Notes: generated by a model not told the origin, from the sequence alone. 64,000 nucleotides of DNA from Yponomeuta sedellus (GCA_934045075.1 OW203723.1:23587615-23651614), one strand, 5' to 3'. Shown: positions 20,185 to 32,047, counted from the first letter of the stretch. Numbers and translations are program-made.

Positions 20185-20325
20185 ACCTCACGCCTGTATC
20201 CCAGAGGGATAGCCAGGGACCAGGGACTGTCATTTGCCGCCACAATCCTGACCAATCGCCTTCGCATCATCAACATTCATTAGTCGTGGCATGCACGATC
20301 GCCGGTTCCGGGTACTTTTTTTACC
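20185..20325 (-). pseudogene. LINE-X 3' fragment
   Basis: Antisense segment with CCTCACGCCTGTATCCCAGA and CATCAACATTCATTAGTCG, the 3' end of LINE-X. The small ORF that starts here and runs to 20480 is not recognised. Confidence 0.6.
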
Positions 20326-20650
20326 GGGTACTCATGAAAAAATATGGCATTCAAATTCGCATCAATACGAGTATGGGAGAGTTTACATGGAAAACACATG
20401 ACCACAGATTAAATGAACTGACTCTAAGGAGTGCTTTAGAGGAATTGGGTTTTTATCCGCAAAAGTTTTACCTTTCTTAAAGCGTCTCCTATCGTTAGGA
20501 AACCAGTTGTGTTATCTTGTTTTTCTAGGCTGCCAATACAAACGAGAAACTTGTACTCTATTTTAACCACTATCGCAAGTTATGTGGCCACGATATCTCT
20601 GGTATCCTAGGCGTCCTACGGTCTGGCATCTAGAATTATTATTAAGAGTT

Positions 20651-20750
20651 ACATACACAACACAAAACTGCACACCCACAGACACACAAACACGGACACA
20701 CAACACACACCACACACGCACAATACATAACACACACACACACTCACGGC
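20651..20750. repeat. CA-rich low-complexity tract
   Basis: Irregular ACACAC with CACAAA and CACGCAC interruptions, directly before a LINE-X fragment. Confidence 0.8.
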
Positions 20751-21130
20751 CGTATCCCGGAAGGATAGGCTTCGAGTCTGACATATCTCTTTCGCTTCAC
20801 CAACGTTCATAAGTCGTTGCATGCACGCATGTCGGTTTCAACTTTCAAGTAACTCAGGTTGGTCTTGCTCTTCGCTGATACATCCACTATTTCGTCGAAG
20901 TATGCCTGGGGCGTCGCTTACCGGACCTTCCACCCACATTCGCTCGATATATTTCTTTAGTCAATTTTTCTTTCTTCATCCTCTCCACATGGCCAAATCA
21001 ACGTAATATTGCATTCTCAATTCTAGTCACTACATCCACTCGTTCACAACGTTCTGTAATCAAGCTATTTCGTATACTTTCATTCAAAATAACACCACTC
21101 ATACTTTTCAAGGACCTCATTTCTGCTGCG
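20746..21130 (-). pseudogene. LINE-X C-terminal region, longer copy
   Basis: The minus strand encodes, with frameshifts, an LRWFGHVERM-like segment (from about 21040), then a GKRRP-type basic stretch and the NVDEAK region. It is more complete than most copies here but has no RT catalytic part. Confidence 0.65.
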
Positions 21131-21261
21131 GTAATTAACAGTTAAATCATCTAAAAATATGACATAAGCACAGGTATCCAAGGAAATCTACACTTTATTT
21201 TTACGACCTGCCCTGCTGGTTTTAGTCCTTACTTGATCCAATTTCCATGCCCTGCTCTCAG

Positions 21262-21340
21262 AGTGCTGGGTTGGCGTAGAGGTTAAACGCTGGTTTATCG
21301 ATACAAGAGCTATGGGTTAGATTCCCGCAGGGACCGCCAT
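21262..21340 (+). repeat. Degenerate tRNA-like sequence
   Basis: GGGTTGGCGTAGAGGTTAAACG resembles an A-box region and GGGTTAGATTCCC a damaged B box, 46 bp apart. Probably a SINE relic rather than a tRNA gene. Confidence 0.35.
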
Positions 21341-21726
21341 GTCTACCTTATCAGTGACATTTGAAGAAATAGAATCGGTCTGGATATTTACTTTTGTCAT
21401 GTCCTTGACCAGTGACCATAGCGCAGTTCGCTGGTTCGTGAAAGTTATTAGTATCCAAATATATTCAAGATGTAGCAATATCTCAAGATGTATTATAGCA
21501 TATTTATCCGAAAACGGATAGATAGCTTAAGGCTTCCGCCGAAAGCCTGTTCCATAGATGATCATGAGTTCATGGTTAATTGTGAAAGTGGAGAACTTGC
21601 ACATTTTTTTTTAATATAATCCGAGAGGCCATGTTAAGATAATTAAACATGGTATTTGTTTTTCTACGACCAATACTTTTCATAAGGTGACCTACGGTAC
21701 CGCATACCACGTGACTATAGTCCATT

Positions 21727-21858
21727 ATAAAAACCTATTTAGAGGCTAAAAATTCCACCCATGCCAGGATTCAAACCCGCGACCTCTGGCTATCCGTGCC
21801 AGCGCTCTTTCCAACTGAGCTAATGGGCGACTCACAGGCATCAGTGAAATTTCTTTTT
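21727..21858 (-). mobile_element. tSINE-1, antisense
   Basis: Tail and tRNA module with a changed B box (complement of GTTTGAATCC), truncated just after CATCAGTGAAATTTC. Confidence 0.8.
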
Positions 21859-22499
21859 TTTTACATTTTTTTAAGTACCTAAAGAAATGGACTATAGTCA
21901 CGCGTTTCTCAGCATAGAGAAACGTACAAATTGAATTGGATCCGAAAATATAAACAAAATTTTGCTCGGTAATAACATGTAAACATAATACGTATTAAAA
22001 CGTTAAGACTCGGGTAGTAGGTTCGATTCTCGCTGGGATCCACCGTACTTCGTCGAGTTTACAAATTTCTTTATTTATGTTTATGGTTGTAATGTAAGGA
22101 GGTTTTTTACTTTGAAACATACAAAAAGAAAGCTCATTGTAAAATGTCAATGTATTTTCTTTCTTTCAAAAGTACAAAGAGAAAATAACCATTGTACAAT
22201 TTCAATTTAGGTTCGTCTTTCTTTCTCTAAAACAGGTCGCTACCCTCGCACGAAATATGGTCCAATCATAACGACAAAATATAAAACAACTTGACCATAA
22301 ATCGTCTCGTTCCTCACAAAGGACCTTGCACTTACATGCACCTGTGTCAAAAAATAAACCCGAGACACAATACAAGTCCCGTTACATTAATGAACTAGTG
22401 TCTGCCCCAGGCTCTGCTTACGGTTTGGATTTTAAACTGTTGCTCAGCGACTTGGTCTAATATTTGAGTAAAAACCCCTATCACAAGGTGTGATACACC

Positions 22500-22775
22500 T
22501 GTGGGTGAAATGACCCAGTAGCGCATTTTTTTTCTTCTTTAATCATAGAGGTTGTTAGACCTATTAGTTCTAACAATTATAATTTTTTTTTCTTATTCAA
22601 CCATGGAGGTTTAACAACCTTTACGGGTGTAATGATACAATGACACAATTTTTTTTTCTTTAACCATAGAGGTTGTAATATCTATTGGGTTTAACAATAA
22701 AAAGAATTAACTAGGTACAGGTCTGGTTAGGTCTAACAACCTCTATGGTTAAAAAAAAAGTGCCAACGAGACCTC
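22500..22775. repeat. AT-rich degenerate repeats with inverted arm
   Basis: Three loose direct copies of an AACCATAGAGGTTGT-type motif (near 22545, 22598 and 22665). A good inverted partner (TTAGGTCTAACAACCTCTAT near 22724-22743) pairs with 22548-22567. No coding. Confidence 0.5.
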
Positions 22776-23315
22776 TGTGGTGATTGGCAGTCAAATCAGC
22801 TATGAGATATTTAAAGAACCTGCCAAGTGTGGGTTCTCGGAACTTTTTGGAGCCGCGACTTTTTTTCCACCACCACAATAATAAAGGGTATTTTTGTTAA
22901 AATGTTTTACGTGCTTTAGTAACTTTGAAAGACGCAAGTGCGTTCTTTTGGACGCTTACCTGCAACCTCGTGCATGAGCGGGTGAACAAAATGGAAAAAT
23001 CGTAGGTACCGCAAGTGCACGAGCTTCAGTAATTTTATATATTATATTCTAGAAATACGGGCATTTAGTGTATTCTAATTAGGCGCAACGTTCTTAGTAG
23101 ACGCTCATGCTAATGCCGCTCTTATTGAATTTCAATGTTCACCAGTGGTAAACATCAAGACTCATAAGATAAGATAAAAATATTCTAACCACTGGTCTGC
23201 AATAGTCCTGATTCGGTATCACAAAATACAGTCATGCTCTCACATTTACTTATTGTTGTGCAAATCGTGCTGTATTTTCAAATAGCTAACGGAAAAGATT
23301 AAGATTTGGTTGTAT
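22776..23315. other. No recognised feature
   Basis: AT-rich sequence without ORFs. A short AAGATAAGATAA piece at 23166 may be a LINE tail remnant. Confidence 0.4.
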
Positions 23316-23525
23316 GGAATCAGGCGTCACTTTGCGGAAATCCATAATAGCCTTTTAGAGGCGAAACGCGTCGCGAATATTTTCACACAAGTATTGGTGT
23401 CGGTGGTGGTAAGTTCGTGTCTAGCTTCTGCTTGAAAAAGTGGGAGGGAGGGCGGTGCATTAACTAACCGCATGGTGCTTGTGGGATGTTTGGCGGAATT
23501 TAGCAAAGTAATTTTCACATCTTAA
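23316..23525. mobile_element. Long-TIR foldback element, copy 2
   Basis: The outer left end is kept (GGAATCAGGCGTCACTTTGC), the inner left arm is lost, and the centre (ATTGGTGTCGGTGGTGG) and the right arm (GGCGGTGCATTAACTAACCG) match copy 1 at 6957-7262. This is a deletion derivative. Confidence 0.6.
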
Positions 23526-24320
23526 TGAGATTCAGTTCTAAAACGCTACGCTGTGACACTAAGCTTGTAGAGTTCGACAGAAACAAAATAACAAGCAAAC
23601 AGACTAATATCCAAATGCTTCACATGTGCCTATAATATTTTATGCTCAATGATTTTCGTGCCTTATCCCTTAGAATGGGACCAGCGCGCCTTGAGCTCCG
23701 GTGCTTCATTAAAATGCCTCTTCGATAAGCGTTTTTAGATGACGGCGGGAAACAGTAGGAGGTCAAGGGTTTTTGGTCAAATGTGTTGTGAGCGATTATG
23801 AGTTGACTACAAAAATTTTGAACAGTTCTTTAGTCAAAATTCTTTCACGCCGAAATCACAGAAAAAATCTGCAAAGACATAAATAAAAATTTAGTTGGCA
23901 TAATATATTTGGTAAAACTTATCGCATATTGATTAACCGAATCCCATATAAACAGATCGCCGGGAAAGTTAGTTTTATGATTGCACAATAGTAACATTTA
24001 TAGAGTCATGGTACAATTTTTACGTGCCAGTTAATCCCATTTTAGCGGTTTAACAAATCGTAGTTTGAAGACAGATTGGTACACTAGAAGCGGATTTTTT
24101 TTTGCTTAGTGACAGATTTTCCAGTGATTTAATTTCTCCACTGCAAGATGTTTTTGCACTATAGCTGACAGTTTACTTATAAAACTAAATTTCGTAGTTC
24201 ACAAATCGATAAACAAAGCGTTGAAGAGTCTTCCTATTTGTTAGTCTGTGAGTTAATCGACTTTGCAATGTATATCGAACTGTCATAGTTAACCTTAGAT
24301 TGTAGTTCAATGCTCATGCT
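23526..24320. other. No recognised feature
   Basis: AT-rich, no ORF of note and no repeat recognised. Confidence 0.4.
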
Positions 24321-24566
24321 TCAGTTACATTTGGCGCAAGCAGTCTTTAGTCCACATCTTCGGTGGTCACGCTCCGGCGACCAGGCGTCAAATAACGTCC
24401 GCAGAACACTTTTTTCGTGACAAATTCGACAACAACAGTCCCGTAGTTCTCTGTCGCGTGTTTGCATTCGCGACACGTTTTTTTTATTCCCCGGCATCGT
24501 TAAAACCGCTTGTTTGTTTTAATATTCGCGAATGAGTGTAGTTTTTTTGCTGCAACGCGGGCTTCG
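24321..24566 (+). promoter_or_regulatory. Weak candidate: initiator and non-coding first exon
   Basis: TCAGTT at 24321-24326 matches an arthropod initiator. It is followed by about 245 bp with more CpG than its surroundings, ending at a good donor (TTCG/GTGAGT, donor at 24567). There is no ORF, no TATA box at the right distance and no known downstream exon, so this is only a pattern-based guess. Confidence 0.15.
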
Positions 24567-24716
24567 GTGAGTTAGCTTGAAAGCTTCAATTTTTTAGAAC
24601 TATTTTCTCTCTGAACGTTATAGGTACGTCGCTTTTGTCTTTGGTGTTTGCCTACCTCCATGTGAAATGGAAGTAAGGCTATAAGTTGAATATTATTTTA
24701 AGCAATAGACTCGATA

Positions 24717-25078
24717 TCAACCCTTGTATGCCGCCACCTCTGGGGCGAGGATCTCTTCCTACACCACAGGAAGGTTAGGCCATACTCGATCACGGGTGCC
24801 AAGTCCGGGTTGGTTGGTCCGGGGGCCGTACTGTCAGAAGTTATCAAGCCGCCCATAAGGCCTCTAATATCGACAGCTATTACATCTCAGCCGGCACCAG
24901 CCCTAACATGCCTTACGAAGCAAGGAAGCGCTTAGAAAAAATGCCACTAGCGATAGTGACGGGTCGGTCACCCATCCTGCACCTGACAGCGCCTGTTTTT
25001 GCTTAACCTTAGTGATTGATTCCAATCTCTCGGTTCCACTAGTCCACGAGCGCTTCTCCACTACGCCACGAGCGCTTC
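24717..25078 (-). mobile_element. 5S-SINE with duplicated 5' end
   Basis: Antisense copy, 3' end at 24717 and head near 25000-25040. Beyond the normal 5' end it has an extra CTCCACTACGCCACGAGCGC, that is, a second copy of the first 22 bp. The copy at 45149-45535 shows the same extra piece. Confidence 0.75.
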
Positions 25079-25081
25079 AAT

Positions 25082-25185
25082 TTAGAAGTCTAAATATGGT
25101 TATGTGAAAATTACTTTGCTACCCTACCTTGCTTACCTCAAGCAGGCAGTCAATCACTCGGTTCGACTAGGCCACGAGCGTTGTA
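25082..25185. repeat. Fragments: long-TIR end and 5S-SINE head
   Basis: AGTCTAAATATGGTTATGTG (25089-25108) matches, inverted, the sequence at 44092-44111 next to long-TIR copy 3. TCAATCACTCGGTTCGACTA at about 25151 is an isolated antisense 5S-SINE head. Confidence 0.5.
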
Positions 25186-26570
25186 TTATTAGGTTCTACC
25201 GTATTCTTCTTCTTCTACTATCCCATACCCCAAAGGAATAAAATGTGTTTCAGACTGTTTTGTTCTACTTACAGCTCGGCAAGAAATTGAAAGACATAAA
25301 TGATACGATTTTGATGAACTAAAAAAAAGTTGTTTGTTTCTCTTCGACATTCTTGTGATTAAATATATTTAAAAAAATTAACAATGGTCTTAAAAAATCA
25401 TAGGCCACGACTTAGGACTTTTTATAAATAGCCTGTTATTCTTGTCGAACTTTTTAATCTATCAGCAACTGTTGAGATCACATCTCGACAAAAATGCTTT
25501 ATCTATTCCCCGTGTGATGTCTGTGTTTGAAATTGAGTGTTTACGAATATGCGCCATACGAAGCTTCGCGGAAGAGTTTAACGATGTGTCTGGAATTGGT
25601 CTAGAATTTATGTTACCAACCAATTTGATGGTCTCTACAGGGGTATATTAAGTTTAGTCAGTTAAAATCAAAATGTCACAGTGATGGTTGTTAAAACGAC
25701 ACTGAATAATACAAAAAAATAATATTATTTGAAATCAGCTATAGGAAAATGTATTACTTTAATTTGTATAATTGTAAATAAATGAATTATTTAAATACCT
25801 GTGGAATTTATTTTCGTTCTTAAGTAAAATATATTATGACTAACCTATAAGCATGCTTGGTTCGTTTTTATTTTATTCATTTAGATACATAGGCAGGGCT
25901 ACACAAATAGGGTACGTAATTAAAGTTTCTCTTAACAAATCTGCTGGGCACTTATTAGTATTAAGCTCGCCTCTGTAAAACCCCTTTTTATGCAATAAAG
26001 ATTTTTCCATTCAACAATTCGACTTTAAATGCAGCAACACTACTAAGAGTGGTTTATGAAAAGATTCAAATTCGTCACTTATTTTTGAGTACCCACAGCA
26101 AAGAAATCAGAGATTTTAGTATAAGGGTGAAAAATGTTATGTAACTAACTATACTTTCTTTCAATAAAATAATCTACTGTGAAAAACAAAATATTGCCAA
26201 CGGCCCGTCAAATCTAACTCTAAATTCAAATCAAAACTTGAGCTTCAACCGCCAGTTAGCCCCCTTTGATCGCAGCGGCCTCTTGAAGGTCGCGTCTTTT
26301 TTGCAGCGAAGGCTTGATCTGTCTAAGCGGGGTCAACGTCTCACCACGTACCTTTTTATACGCTACGTCATTTCTACTCCTATCTCAAATCGCACATCAC
26401 AGACAAAACGTCTGACCTCATCGCGCTCCAAAAAACTTTGTAGATATATTCTGCACCGAGTTAAGGTTCCTAAAGGTAAATAAATAATTGATAGAAATAC
26501 AGTCAGAGTCGAAAAGGGCAAAATAGCCTAGTTTAATCTTAAATAATATAAAATAAATAATAACAAAATC
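25186..26570. other. No recognised feature
   Basis: AT-rich. Two open stretches (25442-25651 and 26238-26483) have no recognisable domain. The second is locally GC-rich at its start and might be repeat-derived. Neither is called a gene. Confidence 0.4.
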
Positions 26571-26593
26571 ACTCTATCACATCACGCTTCACC

Positions 26594-26795
26594 TCACATT
26601 AATATTATAAAGGCAAAATTTTGTGAGTGTGTATGTTTGTTAGTTCTTCACGCCTGAACGGCTGAAGCGATTTTAATAAAACATGGTATAGAGTTAGCTG
26701 ACACCCTGGATTAACACATAGGCTTTTGCTGCCAGAAAATATCTCATTCCCATGGGAAAATCGACTGCCAGTAACACCGTGGGGCACAGGTAGTT
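26594..26795 (+). mobile_element. Helitron-like or tailed short element, copy 2
   Basis: Homologous to 17937-18122 in opposite orientation, from CATTAATATTATAAAGG to GTAACACCGTGGGGCACAGG. Two ATCAC units (26576-26585), the complement of GTGAT, sit just outside its TAATATT end, as in copy 1. Confidence 0.55.
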
Positions 26796-26845
26796 AATAA
26801 AATATTTTAACGAAACCAGGGTCTAATTAAGACGCCACTGACACT

Positions 26846-26942
26846 TCGTCTCTACCTCTTCCGCTTCATCAACATTCACTCGTCGCTATATTCACGGACG
26901 CCAGTCTCTGCCCACCCTTTCGGGATATAGGCGTGAGTTTAC
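26846..26942. pseudogene. LINE-X fragments in opposite orientations
   Basis: CGCTTCATCAACATTCACTC (antisense) is followed directly by CAGTCTCTGCCCACCC...GGCGTGAG (sense). It is an inverted rearrangement of the same 3' region. Confidence 0.5.
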
Positions 26943-27076
26943 GTTAAATTTTAGTAATTTTTGGAAGGCAAAAATTGATTATTATGGTCACGTATGGTTG
27001 TATACGCAGGAACCAAGGGCTTAGCCGATATGACAAATTATGTGTCAATTTATTGTGTGTGTTTGTGATATCCTTA

Positions 27077-27180
27077 TGTGGTTACCATAGCACTGGGTAT
27101 CCTTGTTTGGGACCAGGACAGGTGACTGTGTTGTGTGAAAGTTATTATCTTGATGATTATTGTTATTACTAATATAAACG
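27077..27180 (+). repeat. SINE tail (GGTATCC...GTGTTGTGTG)
   Basis: Tail shared with 33095-33160 and 52350-52400 (GGGACCAGG, then GTGTTGTGTGGAA). No tRNA head is attached. Confidence 0.5.
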
Positions 27181-27230
27181 TCACTGAGCATATAATGAAT
27201 AAACCAAATTGTCGGCTGTCATATTACTGG

Positions 27231-27591
27231 TGAAGCGCTCGTGGCCTAGGCGAACCGAGTGATTGGATTCAATCACTTGAGTTAAGCAACAACAGGCGCG
27301 GTCAGGTGCAAGATGGGTGACCGTCCCGTGACTACCACTGGTGGCATTTTTCCGAGCGCTTCCGTGCTTCGCAAGGCACGTAAAGCCGTTGGTGCCGGCT
27401 GTCATGTAATGGCAGAGGCCTTATGGGCGGCTTCTTAACTTCTTGATAACTTCTGACAGTAAGGCCCGCCACTGTCTTACAATCCTCCACCAACCCGGAC
27501 TTGGCCCCCGTGATGGAGTATGGCCTAACGTTCCTGCGATGCAGGAAGAGACCCGTGCCCCAACAGTGGGGATATACAAGGGTTGATAACG
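27231..27591 (+). mobile_element. 5S-SINE, full length with 10-bp TSD
   Basis: ATATTACTGG flanks it at 27221-27230 and 27592-27601. The head, body and 3' end (GGGTTGATAACG) are intact. A small deletion in the middle (GGCAGTCGTTAAGCCATGTC reduced near 27413) distinguishes this copy. Confidence 0.9.
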
Positions 27592-27904
27592 ATATTACTG
27601 GAAAGTAATAAATCAAAATGCATAAAATCGAAAATAGTTTTTTAGCCGACGTTTTGTTTACCCCTTTGGAAACCTTGGCCTCGTACAGAGTATACGTACT
27701 AGCATAACTTGCCTACCTAAAGAGACCATCAAAACGTACCGTGAACAGTCTCGTTTGACTTGGCCCGTGTTATTAGGCGTTCTATGTTGCGGAACACGCG
27801 ATAGCTGTTGCTGGCTGCTTGTGACAGTACTTCAACAAAGATCCTTTTTTGAGAAACTTGAACTTTACTCAAAAAAGTTTTTATTTATTTATTGATACAG
27901 TTTT

Positions 27905-28165
27905 AACTGTAGTCGCCACACGTGAATGAAAGCATCGTGAGGAAACTCGCTGCTTAGTTTGGTCCACACTTGTCTTTCCTAAGGGGTACGCCGACTAAGC
28001 TGTCAGGAAGGTATAGGTCCTGGGCACACCATACAATATATAACACAATGTCCGGCACTGCAACGTCCGAGTAGTCCCTTCCCCCATCTAATGTGAGTGA
28101 AGATGCCACTGGACGTTGTCTAAAATCATCTCATTACGTAGATACAGTGGCCAACGTTTTGTTTT
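27905..28165 (+). repeat. tSINE-5 fragment and repeat F
   Basis: AAGCATCGTGAGGAAACTCG (about 27930-27949) is the tSINE-5 segment. It is followed by repeat F (CTAAGCTGTCAGGAAGG to ATCTCATTACGTAGATAC). Confidence 0.55.
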
Positions 28166-28189
28166 TTTTCTTATTTGAAGCGGCGGCGG

Positions 28190-28425
28190 CGGTAGCGCAG
28201 TGCAATAGACTCGGAAGAGGAGACCCAGGTTCGCTTCCCAGTGAGGCATAGACTTTGTTTTCTAAGTTATACGTAACCAAAGTATTTAAGGTGTTCAAAT
28301 ATCTCAGCGTTTGAATTTACCAAACACCGGTAGGCACGCGTGATAATTAACCCTATTCTCTCTCTGTGTGAATGAAGCCCTGTGCCCTGCACTACGACGG
28401 ATTTATAGGCTTCATAAATAAAAGT
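28190..28425 (+). repeat. tRNA-like SINE head and tSINE-5 tail
   Basis: GCGGTAGCGCAGTGCAATAG with GGTTCGCTTCCC forms a tRNA-like head (28190-28245). A tSINE-5-like tail follows (AGCCCTGTGCCCTGCACTAC, then TTTATAGGC). The two may be one damaged SINE. Confidence 0.5.
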
Positions 28426-30384
28426 ATAATTATGTGGCACAAAAGTATCAATAAATAAATAAAAAAATAAAAGCCAACGCAAAATTAAATCATACATTGC
28501 GGCAGATTTTAATTCCATAAGCATTTCCTACCGATTAACTGCAGGAGGTAGAAGAAAGCGTTGGAAGACGTGCAAAAAAATGAAATTTAAAGCAACCGCG
28601 AGCTCTTTTGCTTATTTGACTTCCTGTAACTTAATCTCTATACATTCTGAAATCTGGACAGTTTGAAAGCCGCGGTTATGTTATTAGTATTTAATAGTAC
28701 CCTCTATTACGACTTACTTTACCTTTAAGTATTTACGTAAAATAATAAAAAAATAGTTGAGAAATCTTCGCCATTAATTAGTACTTTCCATTTACTAAAA
28801 CAAACACCACTCTAGCCTACTAATGGTTCTCATAGATCCATTTTGTGTCGAGATATTTTTGAAAAGTACCTTTTTTAAGAAACAAACTAGCGTATTCGAT
28901 AGCTATTGTTAAGGCATGTTATTTCGCTATGGATTTCTAAGCCCCTAATATTCGTAAAAAATAGGTAGTTATATTCATAAATAAAAACACCGTTCACTGC
29001 GGAGATAACATATAAATCGCGAAAAAATTTGCTATTCCATACAAACAATAACAACTGAAATATTTGATAAAGTTGTATATTTTAACAGTAAAAGTTCTTC
29101 CTGTAAATCCCCATTTCGGATCTATATGGGAATTTCGTTACACCCTGTACAATATACAGTGTACATGAGCTCTCATCCCGCGCGCCAGAATAGAAAAAAA
29201 ACGCGCACACGTCTGATGGTCCGATTCTTTGTCTATTTCCCGCGCGGGATGAGGACTTGTGCTACCGAGGCCGACCGGAACAAACAAGCTATTGCATACA
29301 AATGGTGGACAGACTTGTCTTCATTTTGAGCTTGTTGCAGATAGACTCATACAAAAACTGCCTGGCTAGTGTAATAGTCACGTCCCTTAGCCATAAACAT
29401 CCACGCCGAAGAAGATGGGGGGGAGCTCGGAAGGCAATGTCCACCAAAGACAGTCTAGTTCCTACCCAGGATATTGGGTTACTGCCTATATGCATTGGGA
29501 TTTGGTATGATAGACCGGCGCTGCGATAAGGCTTACAGTTGGACAGTAGCACAGTGGAAAATACTCAGTAAAGTTTCAAACAGAATTTATAAACTGCCGC
29601 TTCAGTACATTAGAGATTAGGGACACAAACAGAGACACTCCTGCACTAAAATATTAGTGTGGATTCATATGACTTGCATACAACATTATCCGAGGCACTT
29701 TATTTTATTACAGTCGAGGAAAAACAAGCGCACGCTGTAGTAACCTTCGTTATAAAACTTTGTGTTTGAAACTTGAGACCTCCAGCTAAACGTAGCTCAG
29801 CTTTAATTCCCAAACTGGTAAGCGACGAGTTGAAACAACCAGTACAGATACTTAGGTCACCAAAACTGGTAATTCACGGAGACGGATCATGGGACTGGTG
29901 ATCCTCGCATTAAAACAACCAATACAAGAGTTGAGACCACCTTGAACCTAGACCACATTGAAGGCATATTAGAGCCATCGTTAGAGACTCTCCCACGAGT
30001 TCATTGGTGTAATTTCGTTAGACAATTTCGGTGCACATTGCCTTGGGGTTCCGTGAGTATTAGGACGGAACCCCAGTGTCTCGATTGGATGCGCTCAGAT
30101 GAAGTTTCTGGAGGATTAGGCGAGTTTTGGAACAAGTATCGTTAGCGGTCCCTTGGGTGGCAAAGTTTGTTGTTTGTAGATAAAAGATATAAGCAATTTA
30201 CTAAGTAATTGAATAATAATTTTACGACTCGATCAGCTACAGGCGTCCCACTGAAGGGACAAGCCACTTCTTAGAGACACGGTATGGGATTAATCACCAT
30301 GTCCACGAACTGCGACGTTTGACGATTTCAATTGAGGAATATAAGCATTTTCTGAAGCCTCCTCAAAATATAGTGGTAGTGCTA
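28426..30384. other. No recognised gene; one GC-rich inverted repeat
   Basis: AT-rich, with CTCATCCCGCGCG near 29171 inverted near 29241-29253. Short ORFs at 29257-29529 and 29942-30145 show no known domain. TTACACCCTGTACAATATAC near 29138 resembles a transposon end also seen near 55900. Confidence 0.4.
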
Positions 30385-30838
30385 CACGCCAAGTCAGAGT
30401 TCTTATGGGCGGCTTGATAACTTCTGACATTAAGGCCCGTCACTGTCTTACAATCCTCCACCAACCCGGACTTGGCCCCCCTGGTGGAGTATAGCCTAAC
30501 CTTTGTAACGTTGTATAACTTTTGTTAATAATAAAAACTGGAACGACTTCAACTGTTGCTTTATTTGTAGATAGGTACTGTTATTTTATAATAAGAACAG
30601 AAAAACTGGATAAAAACGGATAAGCAGGTAAATAGTCAGATCTAGTCGATGGGTAAAGTTGTAATGATGAAAAATGAGGGAAATTTCGAAATGTTTGCCG
30701 TAATTTAAATATTTGAAAATTATAGATAGAAAAAGAAATATAAAAAATGGTGTAAAAAGGTTCGCACCGTTACACCTTCCTACGATGCAGGAAGAGACCC
30801 GTGCCCCCGCAGTGGGGACAAACAAGGGTTGATACGGA
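30385..30838 (+). mobile_element. 5S-SINE 3' half split by an LTR-like insertion
   Basis: SINE sequence 30385-30503 breaks off at GCCTAACCTT and resumes at 30775 (CCTTCCTACGATGC), running to GGGTTGATACGG. The break holds the 271-bp element at 30504-30774 with a 4-bp duplication (CCTT). Confidence 0.85.
30504..30774. mobile_element. Solo-LTR-like or TIR element, TGTAACG...CGTTACA, TSD CCTT
   Basis: Begins TGTAACG and ends CGTTACA, with CCTT on both sides (30500-30503 and 30775-30778). TG...CA ends, a 4-bp duplication and AATAAA-type signals fit a solo LTR of a Ty3/gypsy-like element. The short inverted ends also allow a small DNA transposon. Copy 2 is at 60380-60866 with its own duplication (CACT). 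Confidence 0.75.
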
Positions 30839-31099
30839 TGAGAGCTTCACGAAGGTCACAAATATACGTAATTTAGAAACCTAGTTCTTCGGTACATAGC
30901 GGAATCGTACCCTTGACCTTTAGAATTCCACTATTTTTTTTTAATTCCATGAATAGAAGTTTATATGTATGTATCTTATTCTCTCTTTATTTCGCATACA
31001 ATATTTTTAAAGACTTAACGAACTAGAAAGTCTATGAGAGTTAATTTTTTTGGGTTTATTAAAGGACCAAGAGAAATATTACACATGACAATCAGCTTC

Positions 31100-31340
31100 C
31101 ATACGATAATTGTCCTCTTTAAAATGGAGATGGGCAAGTATATTTGTCGCGGAGGGGATGCAAGATGGAGTTGCAAACTACTGGAGTGGCAATCAAGGAC
31201 CAGACCTAGAAGTGTACGCCGACCCCCAGCCACGTGGCGCGAAGACATTGAAAAGTCGGTAGGGAAAGCTTGCAGACCTGAAACCTGCAGAGACCTGGAA
31301 AACCTGAAACCTGCAGAAAATCTGTGTCTTTCCGGAGACA
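31100..31340 (+). pseudogene. RTE-like LINE C-terminal fragment (second type)
   Basis: Encodes KLLEWQSRTRPRSVRRPP, then TWREDIEK, matching the LEW-RPRTGRRSVGRPP-type tail of RTE-like ORF2 proteins. GACCTGAAACCTGCAGA is duplicated near 31275-31315, extending the open frame. Confidence 0.7.
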
Positions 31341-31591
31341 TATAACCTGGGTGCCTTTAAAAGTTAATTTAACCGGCATTTAACAGGTAAGCACCTAAAA
31401 TCGTAGACCCCGTCTTCGCTTACCAACAGGCGTGACTGGGGTCAAGTGTAACCTGTCCTACTTAAAAAAAACAAAAAAGAAGAACAACGCAAAACAGAAA
31501 CGATCGACCCTTTCATGAAGAGGGCCTTGTCAAACATTGATTTAGAGGGCCGAAAATTATTGTGATGATGATTCAAGAATGTTAATTCTAT

Positions 31592-31660
31592 CAAGAGATC
31601 TGTCAAGATCGTAGCAAGTGGCAGACCCTGGTCTCTGCCTAGCCCTTCGGGAAACAGGCC
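31592..31660 (+). pseudogene. LINE-X 3' fragment
   Basis: Sense CAAGTGGCAGACCCTGGTCTCTGCC, shown here as CAAGTGGCAGACCCTGG and TCTCTGCCTAGCCC, then GGAAACAGGCC. It is the last about 70 bp of LINE-X. Confidence 0.5.
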
Positions 31661-31838
31661 CGGGCTTGTGTGTGTATTAAATCAATCGATCAATCAGCCC
31701 ATACTGGGCCACTGCCGATCATAGGACTCCCCACTCACGCCTCTTCCTTTTGTCAGCAACCTGCGTCAGTTCGTCAGTCCAGCTGGTGGGAGTCCTTAGA
31801 ATGTAAATTATTTACGTTGCACAAAGTGGCTGATTATT

Positions 31839-32030
31839 TTCTTTTTAACGCACTAAGCCGTGCTAAGGACAATTTGAAAAACCTATTTAGAGGCTAAAAA
31901 TTCCACCCATGCCGGGATTCGAACCCGCGACCTCTGGCTATCCGTGCCAGCGCTCTTTCCAACTGAGCTAATGGGCGACTCACCGGCATCAGTGAAATGG
32001 GTGGATTTTTTAGCCTCTTAATAGATTTTC
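31839..32030. mobile_element. tSINE-1 with inverted tail at its 5' end
   Basis: Antisense copy 31839-31997 (tail, tRNA, CATCAGTGAAAT), immediately followed by a sense tail fragment 31998-32030 (GGGTGGATTTTTTAGCCTC). It ends 17 bp before the exon candidate at 32048. Confidence 0.8.
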
Positions 32031-32047
32031 AAAGTGGCTGATTTCAG

